From an uncultured Bacilli bacterium (GTDB lineage Bacteria; Bacillota_I; Bacilli_A; RF39; UBA660): a DNA stretch of 11,805 nt. A program made the position numbers and the translations under genes. Where the stretch lies: the NCBI GenBank assembly GCA_949025205.1, contig CARMXJ010000039.1, positions 1-11,805 of the forward strand. Direction: 5' to 3'. Positions within the stretch are counted from its first letter, which is position 1; each line of letters starts with the position of its first letter. This document shows, piece by piece, positions 1-7,133 of the stretch. The notes below the pieces were generated by a model, which saw nothing but the letters and a program-made list of their open reading frames with translations, was not told the origin of the DNA and did not search any database.

Positions 1-19
1 TGTGGTATTTATAACTTAA

Positions 20-465
20 ATAATTCTTAAAAGCTTTCCGGACAGGTCTATTATTCAAAATCCCAATTATGAACATATTGCTATTTTGCTAGATAATGGT
101 CCAGATAATAGTGGTGTTAGAACAGCCTTTTTAAAAGGATTGGTAGATTTATCTAATAAATATACAAAACAATAGAACTTATTTATTATCCACCCTATCA
201 TAGTAAATATAATCCAGTAGAAAGATTATGAGCAAAACTAGAAATGGTGTGGAATGGTTTTTATTTAAAAACAGAAGAAATATGTAATCAAATAATGAGT
301 ACACTTACTTGGAAAGAAGTGAAAGCTAAAGTTAAATTTATTATAAAAGAATACGAAAAAGGAGTTACTTATTCTAAAGATGAGATGAAACAATACGAAG
401 GTGTCAATATTTTACGAAATAAAGAGTTAAAAAAATGGAGTATTATTATCACTCCCTCCTTATAA
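20..465 (+). pseudogene. Broken ISAzo13-type transposase, C-terminal part
   Basis: This is the remnant of a DDE transposase of the ISAzo13 type. The conceptual protein holds the block LDNGPDNSGVRTAF (from position 89), then YYPPYHSKYNPVER and EMVWNG, then a TLTWK segment and a closing KKW. This order is what I know from ISAzo13-family C-termini. The reading frame is broken twice. A one-base slip near 170, after codons reading TKQ, moves it from the frame of 89 to the frame ending in VERL. An in-frame TGA at 229-231 stands where the family has tryptophan, a TGG to TGA change. A stop at 17-19 closes the frame on the left, and the N-terminal part lies outside the window or is lost. The element cannot make active transposase. 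The family call is from memory of motifs. Confidence 0.8.
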
Positions 466-489
466 AAGTGTAACCTTTATTTTTGGAAA

Positions 490-780
490 TTGACTATAAA
501 AGATTTATGTAAATGGAAAGACGTAGAAATAATAGAAGGGCATATGATGTCAGACCATGTCCATTTATTATTAGAAATACCACCAAAAATGAGCGTATCG
601 TATTTTATGGGGTATCTAAAAGGAAAGAGTAGTCTGATGATTTTCGAAAAACATACAAATTTAAAATATAAGTTTGGAAATAGGAATTTTTGGGCGACAG
701 GATATTATGCAAGTACAATAGGATTAAATAAGCAGACAATAAAGAAATATATTCAAGAGCCAGGCGTAGTTGTTATTTAA
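490..780 (+). pseudogene. tnpA: Truncated IS200/IS605-type Y1 transposase (TnpA) fragment
   Basis: A 96-codon open frame starting at a TTG is the central and C-terminal part of a HUH single-strand transposase (Transposase_17 family). Visible are VEIIEGHMMSDHVHLLLEIPP with the metal-binding H-V-H pair (residues 23-25), the MGYLKGKSS helix, the NFWATGYYASTIG strand and the candidate catalytic tyrosine in TIKKYIQ (Tyr87). Family members are about 130-155 residues. The first 40 or so, including the usual HVVW..KYR start, are missing. The usual tail after YIQEQ is replaced by a short unrelated end. There is no convincing ribosome site before the TTG. It begins about 25 nt after the ISAzo13 frame ends, so that element or a deletion probably removed the 5' part. 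It is treated as a dead fragment although the frame is open. Confidence 0.8.
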
Positions 781-792
781 GTAGTAATATAA

Positions 793-1725
793 CTATAAAA
801 CATGTTTTGCTAAACATTTATCTCCTTGATAAGCGTTACGTTTTACCATTTCTTTATCAATATCATTTAGCACACAAAATTTCTTTACTAACCAGTCGGG
901 AGCAACTAAATCTTTTACATTTGGGTCTCCCGTAATCCGGTGAATGACCACTTCAGGACTTAAGTATCTTAATTGTTCCACGACAATATCAATATATTCT
1001 TCTTTGGTAAGAATAGGAAAACGCTTTTCTTTATAAATCCGTTCTAATTCTGTACCTTTTAAAATATGGAGCATATGTATTTTTATTCCATCAATCCCTA
1101 AAGCATTTAAAAATTTTACCGTATTTAGCATATCTTCTTTTGTTTCATAAGGAAGACCATTAATGATATGAACGACAACTTTTATGTTGCGTTTTTTTAA
1201 ATTTTTTACACATTCTATAAAATTTTCTAAGGAATGACCACGATTAATAAATTTTAATGTTTCTTCTTTGCTTGATTGCAAACCAAGTTCGATAGTTAAA
1301 AATGTCTTCTTATTTAACTCTTCTAAATAATCGTAACAAGCATCACTTATTGCATCACTTCGTGTTGCAATCGATAAACCAACTACTTTTTCTAAGCTTA
1401 AAATGGATTCATATTTTTCTTTTAAAACAGATAGAGGAGCATACGTATTTGTATTCGCTTGAAAATAGCCGATATACAAACTATCTGGCCATTTTTTTTC
1501 TACCACATCTTTTACTTCATAAAATTGTTTTACCAAATCGGCATTTTTAGTAATATCATAATCATTACTTCCATGCAAACAAAAAATACAACCATTGCCA
1601 TTTTTAAAATTAGGACAAGTAAAATTCGCGTTCAAACTAACTTTAAAAACTTTTTGATGAAAAGTAGTGCGATAAAAATAATTAAGCGTATGGTATCTTT
1701 TATTATCCAAACTATACTTAAACAT
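793..1725 (-). CDS. TIGR01212-type radical SAM protein (YtqA/YhcC-like)
   Basis: This 310-residue protein belongs to the radical S-adenosylmethionine family known as TIGR01212 (B. subtilis YtqA, E. coli YhcC). The 4Fe-4S ligands are Cys37, Cys46 and Cys49 in CPNFKNGNGCIFC. Family blocks follow: YFQANTNTYAP, a glutamate-rich LTIELGLQS strand, HIINGLPYET, GIKIHMLHILKGT and the C-terminal VIHRITGD and AYQGDKC. The length matches the family. The start is fixed by AAGGAGGG (1730-1737), five bases before the ATG. It lies 21 nt downstream of the deacetylase gene and is probably co-transcribed with it. The ytqB methyltransferase that accompanies ytqA in Bacillus is not present. The family is cytosolic, and I do not know a settled reaction for it. 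Confidence 0.9.
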   Translation of the reverse strand: MFKYSLDNKRYHTLNYFYRTTFHQKVFKVSLNANFTCPNFKNGNGCIFCLHGSNDYDITKNADLVKQFYEVKDVVEKKWPDSLYIGYFQANTNTYAPLSVLKEKYESILSLEKVVGLSIATRSDAISDACYDYLEELNKKTFLTIELGLQSSKEETLKFINRGHSLENFIECVKNLKKRNIKVVVHIINGLPYETKEDMLNTVKFLNALGIDGIKIHMLHILKGTELERIYKEKRFPILTKEEYIDIVVEQLRYLSPEVVIHRITGDPNVKDLVAPDWLVKKFCVLNDIDKEMVKRNAYQGDKCLAKHVL

Positions 1726-1746
1726 AAAACCCTCCTTTTTTGTTAT

Positions 1747-2481
1747 CTAAATTTTAAAAAAGACTTTTAATTTAAATTTCCATAAAGAATTGCTCTTATA
1801 AATAGGAACTCTAGTAATTTCATAATTCTCTTGCATTTTATTGGCCCATTTACTAGGAGAAAACAAGAAAGCAAGTTTATAATGATTATCCTTTAAAGCA
1901 GAAACGTAATTTTCACTTGCAATCCCAAATGGGTAGGCATAGTAATGATATCCATTTTCTTTATTCTTTTCCATATCTTCAGAATAAATTTTATAATCAT
2001 TAGATTTAGCAGTATCTTCTCCATGTAAATTATAAGAGTGCGATTCTACATCGATAAAGTCTTTGTTTTTTAAATCTATAACTTGTTCTTCGGTTAAATA
2101 ACCAGGCATATTTATAGCAGATTGGATAACAAAAACGGTTGCTTTTAACTGGTACTTTTCTAAAATAGGTACGATGGTTGTATAAAAACTCTCTTTGCCA
2201 TCATCAAATGTTAAAACAACTTTTTTTCCTTTTATTTCTTTTCCATTTTTCCAATCGTAAAATTCATCAAGAGATAAAGTTTTATAATGGTGTTTTGCTA
2301 AATAAGCCATTTGCGCTTCAAAATTTTTTCTACTTATATCAGTTTCTTCTAAAGGATTTTCTAAAACATTATGATAAGCAAGAATGGGAATATTATTTGT
2401 AAACACTATTTTTTCATAAAGAAAAAGTCCACAACCAAAAAGAAAAAATAGAATACCTAAAACTACGATTATTTTTTTCAT
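1747..2481 (-). CDS. Membrane-anchored polysaccharide deacetylase (CE4, NodB domain)
   Basis: This 244-residue carbohydrate esterase family 4 protein probably removes acetyl groups from cell-wall or extracellular polysaccharide. Residues 3-22 form a hydrophobic anchor after MKK. The Cys17 context (LFGC) is only a poor lipobox, so an uncleaved anchor is more likely than a lipoprotein. The NodB motifs are TFDDG (91-95, catalytic Asp93 and metal-binding Asp94), HSYNLH (148-153, metal His148 and His153), YPFG (183-186) and TRVPI with Arg224. The IPILAYHNV entry segment (31-39) is typical of the PgdA/YjeA-like group. The ribosome site is AGAGGT just before the ATG, with a good extended -10 upstream. 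It is the first gene of a likely two-gene operon. The substrate (peptidoglycan or another glycan) cannot be read from the sequence. Confidence 0.88.
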   Translation of the reverse strand: MKKIIVVLGILFFLFGCGLFLYEKIVFTNNIPILAYHNVLENPLEETDISRKNFEAQMAYLAKHHYKTLSLDEFYDWKNGKEIKGKKVVLTFDDGKESFYTTIVPILEKYQLKATVFVIQSAINMPGYLTEEQVIDLKNKDFIDVESHSYNLHGEDTAKSNDYKIYSEDMEKNKENGYHYYAYPFGIASENYVSALKDNHYKLAFLFSPSKWANKMQENYEITRVPIYKSNSLWKFKLKVFFKI

Positions 2482-2499
2482 CTAAACTACCTCTAAAAC

Positions 2500-2505
2500 A
2501 TTATA
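2500..2505 (-). promoter_or_regulatory. Extended -10 promoter for the deacetylase/radical SAM operon
   Basis: On the minus strand TGTTATAAT gives a perfect TATAAT -10 with an upstream TG extension. There is no good -35 at 17 nt (ATAAAT). The predicted start is near 2493, leaving a leader of only about 12 nt that contains the AGAGGT ribosome site. Confidence 0.6.
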
Positions 2506-2569
2506 ACACGAAAAAAAGAAACATTTATAAGATTGCAAAAGAAATCGAAGAATAGTGCCATATCACGGA

Positions 2570-2598
2570 TTGCAACCCAGGTTTCTTTATGTTACAAT
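2570..2598 (+). promoter_or_regulatory. Promoter of the GH31 gene
   Basis: TTGCAA (2570-2575), a 17-nt spacer and TACAAT (2593-2598), with the TG extension TGTTACAAT. It lies inside the longer open frame that begins at a GTG at 2555, which argues that the real start codon is the ATG at 2624. GATTGCAA occurs at 2531-2538 and again at 2568-2575, overlapping the -35. Confidence 0.65.
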
Positions 2599-2623
2599 AC
2601 ATAATAGGATAGAGGGTGTAAAA

Positions 2624-5026
2624 ATGGCTAGTATGGATGAACATTTTAAATTAAATTATACACACAATAAAGCAAAAGACAATGCAATTTTTAAAGGTGA
2701 AAAATACCGAATCACCATATTAACAGAACGTTTAATTCGTTTTGAATATAGCGAAGAAGGCGTATTTTATGATGGATTAACAGAAAGAGTAATCAATCGT
2801 GATTTTAATGTACCTCAATATAACGTAAAAGAAGACAATAAATACTTAGAAATTTCAACCAAATATTTTAAATTAACCTATGCCAAAGAACGTCCATTTA
2901 TAGCAAGTAAAATGGCACCAGATGCAAATTTAAAAGTTGTTTTACAAAATACAGATAAAATATGGTATTTTAATCATCCAGAAGCGAGAAATTTTAAAGG
3001 AACTAATGTTAGTTTAGATGAGTTGGGAACCAAAACAAAATTTGAAAAAGGCCTTTATTCAACGGATGGCTTTGCTTCTATAGATGATTCTACAACTCTT
3101 TTAATAAACGAAGAAGGTGCCTTAGTAGAACCCACTATGAATAGAGTGGATACTTATCTTTTTATCTATCGAAGGGATTTTGGACTTTGCCTAAGAGATT
3201 ATTTTACCTTAACGGGAAGACCATCGTTAATTCCAAGATACGCTTTAGGAATTTGGTGGAACAAAGAAGAAATTTATAGTTTTGAAGACTTAAAAAAATT
3301 ATTTTCTTCTTTTGCTAAAAACAAAATACCGTATTCTATTTTACTCCTTGGAAATGAGTGGCATACCAAAACCGATTTACCCAAAACCGGCTACACATTT
3401 AATCATAGCTTATTTCCAAACCCCCAAAATTTTATTACTTACATGCATGAACGTGGAGTGCGTGTAGGACTTGCAATTGACCCAAGCGAAGGGATTAGCA
3501 GAGAAGAAGCAAATTATCCTTTAATAAAAGCAAACTTACAAATGGAAGAAGAAAAAGATATTCCATTTAATGTTTTTGATACAAATCTGTTAATGGAATA
3601 CTTTCACCATTTAATAAATCCTCTAAATGATTTAGGTGTTGATTTTTACTTTGTAGATTACTACAACAAAAAAGACTTAAATACACTTAGAGCTTTGAAT
3701 TACTACCATTTTAATGACTATAAAAAATATGCAACGAGAAGAGGGATGCTTTTATCAAGAAATGGACTTGTTGCTCCTCATCGAACACCTATTCATTATT
3801 CTGGAAAAACGAATGTTAGCTGGGAGACATTAAAATTCTTACCATACTTTAATTCTACAGCAAGTAATATTGGAGTTTCTTGGTGGAGCCACGATGTTGG
3901 AGGATACCAAGAGGGAATAGAAGACAGTGAACTTTATCTTCGTCATGTAGAACTAGCAACCTTTAGTCCAATATTCCGATTTAGCGCAAAACATGGTCAC
4001 TTTTACAAAAGAGAACCTTGGCGCTGGGATATCAAAACTTTAAACATCGTAAGGGATTACTGTCAATTAAGACATCGTTTAATTCCTTATCTTTACGCTG
4101 AAGCTTATAAATACCATGTAACAGGTCTTCCTCTAATACAACCACTTTACTATATGAATCCAGAAATTTACGATGAACCCAATTACAAAAATGAATATTA
4201 TTTTGGTGGAGAATTATTTGTAGCTCCCATTACCAACAAAAAAGATGCCGTAATGAATAGAGCAGTCGAAAAAATATTCTTACCAAATGGAATGTGGTAT
4301 GACTTTACAACGGGAAAAAAATTTCCAGGCAACAAAAGATATGTGACTTTTTATAAAGACGAAGACTATCCAGTATTTGCCAAAGCGGGTTCCATTGTAC
4401 CTCTTGCTATTTTAGAAGAAAATATCAATGTAACAAATCCTCCAAAAAAACTAGAAATTCATGTATTCCCAGGAAAAAACAACACTTTTAAATTATACGA
4501 AGATGATGGTTATTCTTCTCTTTTTGAACAAGGATTTTACATTCTAACCCATATAGATTATAATTATTTACAAAATAACTACACCCTAATCATTCGACCA
4601 GTGGAAGGAAAAACAGGAATTATTCCTCCGAAAAGAGATTATAAAATACGTTTTCGAAATACAAGAGAAGCCGATGATGTCATTACTTATATAGGAAAAG
4701 ATGTAGTAGTTACCAACAATTATGTGGAAGACAATGACTTTATTGTTGAAGTAAAAGATGTACCAACAACCAGTCAATTAACCATCAACTGTAAAGGAAA
4801 AGATATTGAAATCGATGCTGTACGGATTATTAACGAAGAAGTTGATTCCATTATCAGTGACTTACAAATTGAAACACGATTAAAAGAAAAACTAGCCACC
4901 ATTTTCTTTAGTGAATCCGATATTCGAAAAAAACGAATTCAAATACGAAAACTAAAAAAAGATGGTTTAGACAGTCTATTTGTTCGTATGTTTTTAAAAC
5001 TACTTGAATATATCAAAGAAATTTAG
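2624..5026 (+). CDS. Glycoside hydrolase family 31 (alpha-glycosidase)
   Basis: This 800-residue cytosolic alpha-glycosidase has no signal peptide. The order is an N-terminal beta domain (1-190), a (beta/alpha)8 barrel (about 200-510) entered through RYALGIWW, and C-terminal beta domains with a DUF5110-like part (about 605-680). The predicted nucleophile is Asp345 in GVDFYFVDYYN. The predicted acid/base is Asp424 in WWSHDVGGY. FSPIFRF (447-453), His457 and REPW (463-466) complete the GH31 signature. The WWSHD form marks a subgroup different from the classical DMNE/GD enzymes, so alpha-glucosidase is a guess and the substrate is open. A charged, helix-rich tail (about 735-800) extends beyond the usual end. 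The ATG at 2624 was chosen because AGAGGG (2611-2616) precedes it and the promoter overlaps the longer frame. It is transcribed divergently from the deacetylase operon. Confidence 0.88.
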   Translation: MASMDEHFKLNYTHNKAKDNAIFKGEKYRITILTERLIRFEYSEEGVFYDGLTERVINRDFNVPQYNVKEDNKYLEISTKYFKLTYAKERPFIASKMAPDANLKVVLQNTDKIWYFNHPEARNFKGTNVSLDELGTKTKFEKGLYSTDGFASIDDSTTLLINEEGALVEPTMNRVDTYLFIYRRDFGLCLRDYFTLTGRPSLIPRYALGIWWNKEEIYSFEDLKKLFSSFAKNKIPYSILLLGNEWHTKTDLPKTGYTFNHSLFPNPQNFITYMHERGVRVGLAIDPSEGISREEANYPLIKANLQMEEEKDIPFNVFDTNLLMEYFHHLINPLNDLGVDFYFVDYYNKKDLNTLRALNYYHFNDYKKYATRRGMLLSRNGLVAPHRTPIHYSGKTNVSWETLKFLPYFNSTASNIGVSWWSHDVGGYQEGIEDSELYLRHVELATFSPIFRFSAKHGHFYKREPWRWDIKTLNIVRDYCQLRHRLIPYLYAEAYKYHVTGLPLIQPLYYMNPEIYDEPNYKNEYYFGGELFVAPITNKKDAVMNRAVEKIFLPNGMWYDFTTGKKFPGNKRYVTFYKDEDYPVFAKAGSIVPLAILEENINVTNPPKKLEIHVFPGKNNTFKLYEDDGYSSLFEQGFYILTHIDYNYLQNNYTLIIRPVEGKTGIIPPKRDYKIRFRNTREADDVITYIGKDVVVTNNYVEDNDFIVEVKDVPTTSQLTINCKGKDIEIDAVRIINEEVDSIISDLQIETRLKEKLATIFFSESDIRKKRIQIRKLKKDGLDSLFVRMFLKLLEYIKEI

Positions 5027-5046
5027 GGCTTTAAAAGCTCTTTTTC
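5025..5046 (+). terminator. Rho-independent terminator after the GH31 gene
   Basis: A seven-pair stem (AGGGCTT with AAGCTCT, one G-U pair) and a three-base loop are followed by a T run at 5041-5045. The stem starts within the stop codon. Confidence 0.6.
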
Positions 5047-5069
5047 TATCTAAAAAATATATTTTTAGG

Positions 5070-5075
5070 TATAAT
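5070..5075 (+). promoter_or_regulatory. Likely -10 for the ABC transporter gene
   Basis: A perfect TATAAT lies 24 nt before the ATG, after the GH31 terminator. The -35 is poor (TATCTA at 17 nt). The leader carries AAAAGGTG as a ribosome site. Confidence 0.5.
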
Positions 5076-5099
5076 GAAATACAGAAAAAAGGTGTGAAA

Positions 5100-6833
5100 A
5101 TGAAAGAAACTTGGAAAAATGTAAAATTTGCTTGGGAATATACAAAAGATTCAAAAGAACTTCTTATCAAATATATATTAGGAAATATTTTAAGTGTTAT
5201 CATAAGTATTGTGGTTCCAATTTTAAGTGCTAAGATTTTAATTGCGCTAACTTCTAACCAATTCCATCAATTAATATTCATGAGCATTATTATTTTCTTA
5301 ATTGAGAATGTAAGAAATGTATGTCATTATTTTTGCAGACATTGTTCTCAAGTCATCTATAGAGAAAGTTTTACCAAAATCCAAACCGAGTTAGGGCGTG
5401 AAATATTAAAATTAGAAAATAGAGCCATTGATAAAAATTCTTCTGGTGTATTTATCCAAAGGCTAACCAATGATACAAGTAGACTAGCGGATGTTTTCAA
5501 TGTATTTAACTTTTATTTATCGAATATCATTACAGATGTAGGTATCTTTTTTGCTATTTTTATTTTAAATAAATGGGCTTTTTTATTTTTAGTAGGAATG
5601 ATTTGTATACGCTTCCTAATCGAAAGAACAAGAGTAAAAATTTTCAAACAACAAGATAAGATTTTTCGAGAAAAAAATGAAAAAGCTTCTGGCTTTGTCG
5701 GAGAACTTGTAAGAGGTTTACGTGATATTAAAATGTTAAATGCGGAGGATAGTTTTTCGAAAGAATTACATAATAAAATAGTGGATTTAAATAAAACAAG
5801 ATGCAACATGCAAGATGTGGACAGAAAATACAATTTGCTCCGAGGGTTTACTGCAGATTTAACGGATTTGTTATTAATCCTTCTTTTGGTTTTCTTAATT
5901 AAAGCAAATACACTAGAAGTAGCTTCTGCCTTAGTTATTCACAATTATGCTGGAAGACTTCCTTCTATTGTAAACTATGTTGGAATGCTTTTAGATAAAA
6001 TAAATGATTTTAATTTATCTGCTTCCAGAATTTTTGCTATTTTAAATAGTGAAGAGTTTAAAAAAGAAACTTTTGGTTCTATTCATTTAAAAAAGGTAAA
6101 GGGAGATTTTGAATTTAAAAATGTTTCTTTTGCTTATGAAGAAGAGCATAACGTACTAGAAGATTTAAGTTTCAAAGTAAATGCAAACGAAACGGTAGCT
6201 TTTGTAGGAAAAAGCGGTGCTGGTAAAACCACTATTTTCAATCTATTATGCAAAATGTATGACATCCAAAAAGGCGAGATCTTAATCGATGGAATCAATA
6301 TAAACGAATTAGATAAAGATTCCATTCGCGGAAATATAACCATTATTAGTCAGAATCCCTATATCTTTAATATGACAATTAAAGAAAATTTAAGATTAGT
6401 AAAAAAAGATTTAACAATAAAAGAAATGAAAGAAGCTTGCAGGTTAGCTTGTTTAGATGAATTTATCGAAAGTCTACCCGAAAAATATGACACAGTTGTA
6501 GGAGAAGGCGGCGTTACTTTATCGGGTGGCCAAAGACAAAGACTTGCCATTGCCCGTGCTTTGGTGCAAAAGACAGAAATTATTTTATTTGATGAAGCAA
6601 CGAGTGCACTAGATAATGAAACCCAAAGAAGTATTCAAAAAGCAATCGAAAATATGAAAAATACTTATACGATATTAATTATTGCTCATCGTTTATCTAC
6701 TGTGATTCATGCCGACCGCTTGCTATATGTTGAGGATGGCAAAATAGTAGATGCAGGAACGCATGAAGAGTTACTAAAGAAAAATAAGAATTATAAAGAA
6801 CTTTATGAAGTAGAGCAAAAAAATAGCAATTAA
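5100..6833 (+). CDS. ABC exporter half-transporter (membrane and ATPase domains fused)
   Basis: This 577-residue type IV ABC exporter is the MsbA/LmrA-like layout and probably works as a dimer in the cytoplasmic membrane. The membrane domain spans about residues 20-315, with hydrophobic helices near 25-50, 57-77, 137-157, 160-175 and 250-280. The nucleotide-binding domain begins near 335: Walker A GKSGAGKTT (370-378), Q-loop Gln418, signature LSGGQ (474-478), Walker B ILFDEA (495-500, catalytic Glu499), D-loop SALD and switch His530. All ATPase residues are intact. The ATG at 5100 was preferred to an ATG at 5004, which lies upstream of the terminator and -10 and inside the GH31 gene. There is no second half-transporter next to it, which supports a homodimer. 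The substrate is unknown. Lipid, peptide or drug export are all possible. Confidence 0.9.
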   Translation: MKETWKNVKFAWEYTKDSKELLIKYILGNILSVIISIVVPILSAKILIALTSNQFHQLIFMSIIIFLIENVRNVCHYFCRHCSQVIYRESFTKIQTELGREILKLENRAIDKNSSGVFIQRLTNDTSRLADVFNVFNFYLSNIITDVGIFFAIFILNKWAFLFLVGMICIRFLIERTRVKIFKQQDKIFREKNEKASGFVGELVRGLRDIKMLNAEDSFSKELHNKIVDLNKTRCNMQDVDRKYNLLRGFTADLTDLLLILLLVFLIKANTLEVASALVIHNYAGRLPSIVNYVGMLLDKINDFNLSASRIFAILNSEEFKKETFGSIHLKKVKGDFEFKNVSFAYEEEHNVLEDLSFKVNANETVAFVGKSGAGKTTIFNLLCKMYDIQKGEILIDGININELDKDSIRGNITIISQNPYIFNMTIKENLRLVKKDLTIKEMKEACRLACLDEFIESLPEKYDTVVGEGGVTLSGGQRQRLAIARALVQKTEIILFDEATSALDNETQRSIQKAIENMKNTYTILIIAHRLSTVIHADRLLYVEDGKIVDAGTHEELLKKNKNYKELYEVEQKNSN

Positions 6834-6866
6834 GAGTATAAACTGTTGAATTCGTAAGAAAAGGGA

Positions 6867-6895
6867 TTGTATAAATAATAGAATTTATATATAAT
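6867..6895 (+). promoter_or_regulatory. Promoter of the putative antitoxin RNA
   Basis: TTGTAT (6867-6872), a 17-nt spacer and a perfect TATAAT (6890-6895). The start expected seven bases downstream (6902) is exactly the first base of the 5' hairpin described for the RNA. Confidence 0.65.
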
Positions 6896-6931
6896 AAAAA
6901 TGTAAGTGTTACCAAGTTAGATAACGCCTAC
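6896..6931 (-). terminator. Predicted terminator of the toxin mRNA
   Basis: Read on the minus strand, 6931-6920 pairs with 6913-6902 around a six-base loop. Eleven of twelve positions pair, with two G-U pairs and one C-A mismatch. The bases ATTTTTATTA follow. The same hairpin, read on the plus strand, is the first structure of the antisense RNA. Confidence 0.5.
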
Positions 6932-6979
6932 GTTTTTGGGTATGCGCTACACCAGAATTATTTGGTTAGCGCTTTTTTT
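6902..6979 (+). ncRNA. Putative antisense (antitoxin) RNA of about 78 nt
   Basis: A small untranslated RNA is predicted from a consensus promoter (-10 at 6890-6895) to a strong terminator (T run 6973-6979). It would fold into a 5' hairpin (6902-6913 with 6920-6931) and the terminator hairpin (6944-6954 with 6963-6972). It is transcribed towards the 21-codon toxin gene and would be fully complementary to that message's 3' untranslated region. Its 5' end (TAAGTGTTACC, 6903-6913) also resembles TAAGTTACC (7059-7067), so it could pair next to the toxin ribosome site through a two-base bulge. No useful open frame is present; the first ATG (6900) is followed at once by a stop. The role as antitoxin is inference from layout, by analogy with the RNA II of par/fst loci and with SR4 or RatA. 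Confidence 0.55.
6944..6979 (+). terminator. Rho-independent terminator of the antisense RNA
   Basis: GCGCTA (6944-6949) pairs with TAGCGC (6967-6972), and ACCA (6951-6954) with TGGT (6963-6966). C6950 is bulged and the loop has eight bases. Seven T residues follow. There is no T run on the other strand, so it acts in the plus direction only. The T run ends on the toxin stop codon. Confidence 0.8.
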
Positions 6980-7044
6980 CATACTAATTGTAGTATAACT
7001 ACAATTAAAAGAATTATAATGATTAAGAACAAAGTCTCTTTCAT
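6979..7044 (-). CDS. Putative type I toxin, 21-residue hydrophobic peptide
   Basis: This tiny gene encodes MKETLFLII followed by an almost unbroken run of Ile, Leu and Val ending in VILQLV. It is one membrane-spanning stretch with a charged start. Its reality rests on a very strong ribosome site (TAAGGAGG, 7053-7060, eight bases before the ATG), a consensus promoter upstream and an opposing small RNA. Size and composition recall membrane-active type I toxins such as Ibs, although I see no true sequence match and it lacks the charged tail of Fst. UAAC (7062-7065) and GUUA (7044-7047) flank the ribosome site and could hold it in a loop. The leader also has a perfect small palindrome at 7081-7094. 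The stop is TGA. Toxicity is inferred from architecture alone. Confidence 0.6.
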   Translation of the reverse strand: MKETLFLIIIILLIVVILQLV

Positions 7045-7133
7045 AACATTCGCCTCCTTAAGTTACCCCCTGAACAAAATCAAGTAGATACTTGAAAACG
7101 AAGTAGGCGCTACTAACTGATAACAAAGACTGT

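Larger units (their letters stand above)
6908..7124. repeat. Inverted repeat joining the 5' and 3' ends of the toxin transcript
   Basis: The arm at 6908-6931 and the reverse complement of 7103-7124 share GTTA-CA-GTTAG-TA-CGCCTAC. In the toxin mRNA these arms sit at the extreme 5' end and in the 3' terminator hairpin. All 22 nt of the 5' arm can pair: 20 Watson-Crick pairs and two G-U pairs, with two single-base bulges on the 3' side. Both arm differences are G-U compatible. A smaller direct repeat, GCGCTAC, occurs at 6944-6950 and 7107-7113. Confidence 0.7.

Noticed and set aside
229..231. TGA at a tryptophan position of the transposase, hinting at genetic code 4.
   Set aside because: leuS, the GH31 gene and the ABC gene encode all tryptophans with TGG and contain no in-frame TGA. 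An AT-rich code-4 genome would use TGA heavily. The element is also frameshifted, so a mutation to stop is simpler.
797..808. Perfect palindrome AAAACATGTTTT at the end of the radical SAM gene, considered as a terminator.
   Set aside because: There is no loop and no T run after it on either strand, and it is part of the coding sequence. No clear terminator was found for this operon.
2555..2623. Upstream extension of the GH31 frame from a GTG at 2555.
   Set aside because: The 23 extra codons cover a good promoter (TTGCAA-17-TGTTACAAT) and have no ribosome site. The ATG at 2624 has AGAGGG at the right distance.
5004..5099. Upstream extension of the ABC transporter from an ATG at 5004.
   Set aside because: It would begin inside the GH31 gene, span its terminator and the TATAAT at 5070-5075, and add 32 residues not typical of the family.
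6942..6998. An 18-codon plus-strand frame (MRYTRIIWLAL then hydrophobic, ending VV) overlapping the antisense RNA terminator.
   Set aside because: It has no usable ribosome site (GGG only one base from the ATG), it runs through a strong terminator hairpin and T run, and its hydrophobicity comes from lying opposite the toxin gene.
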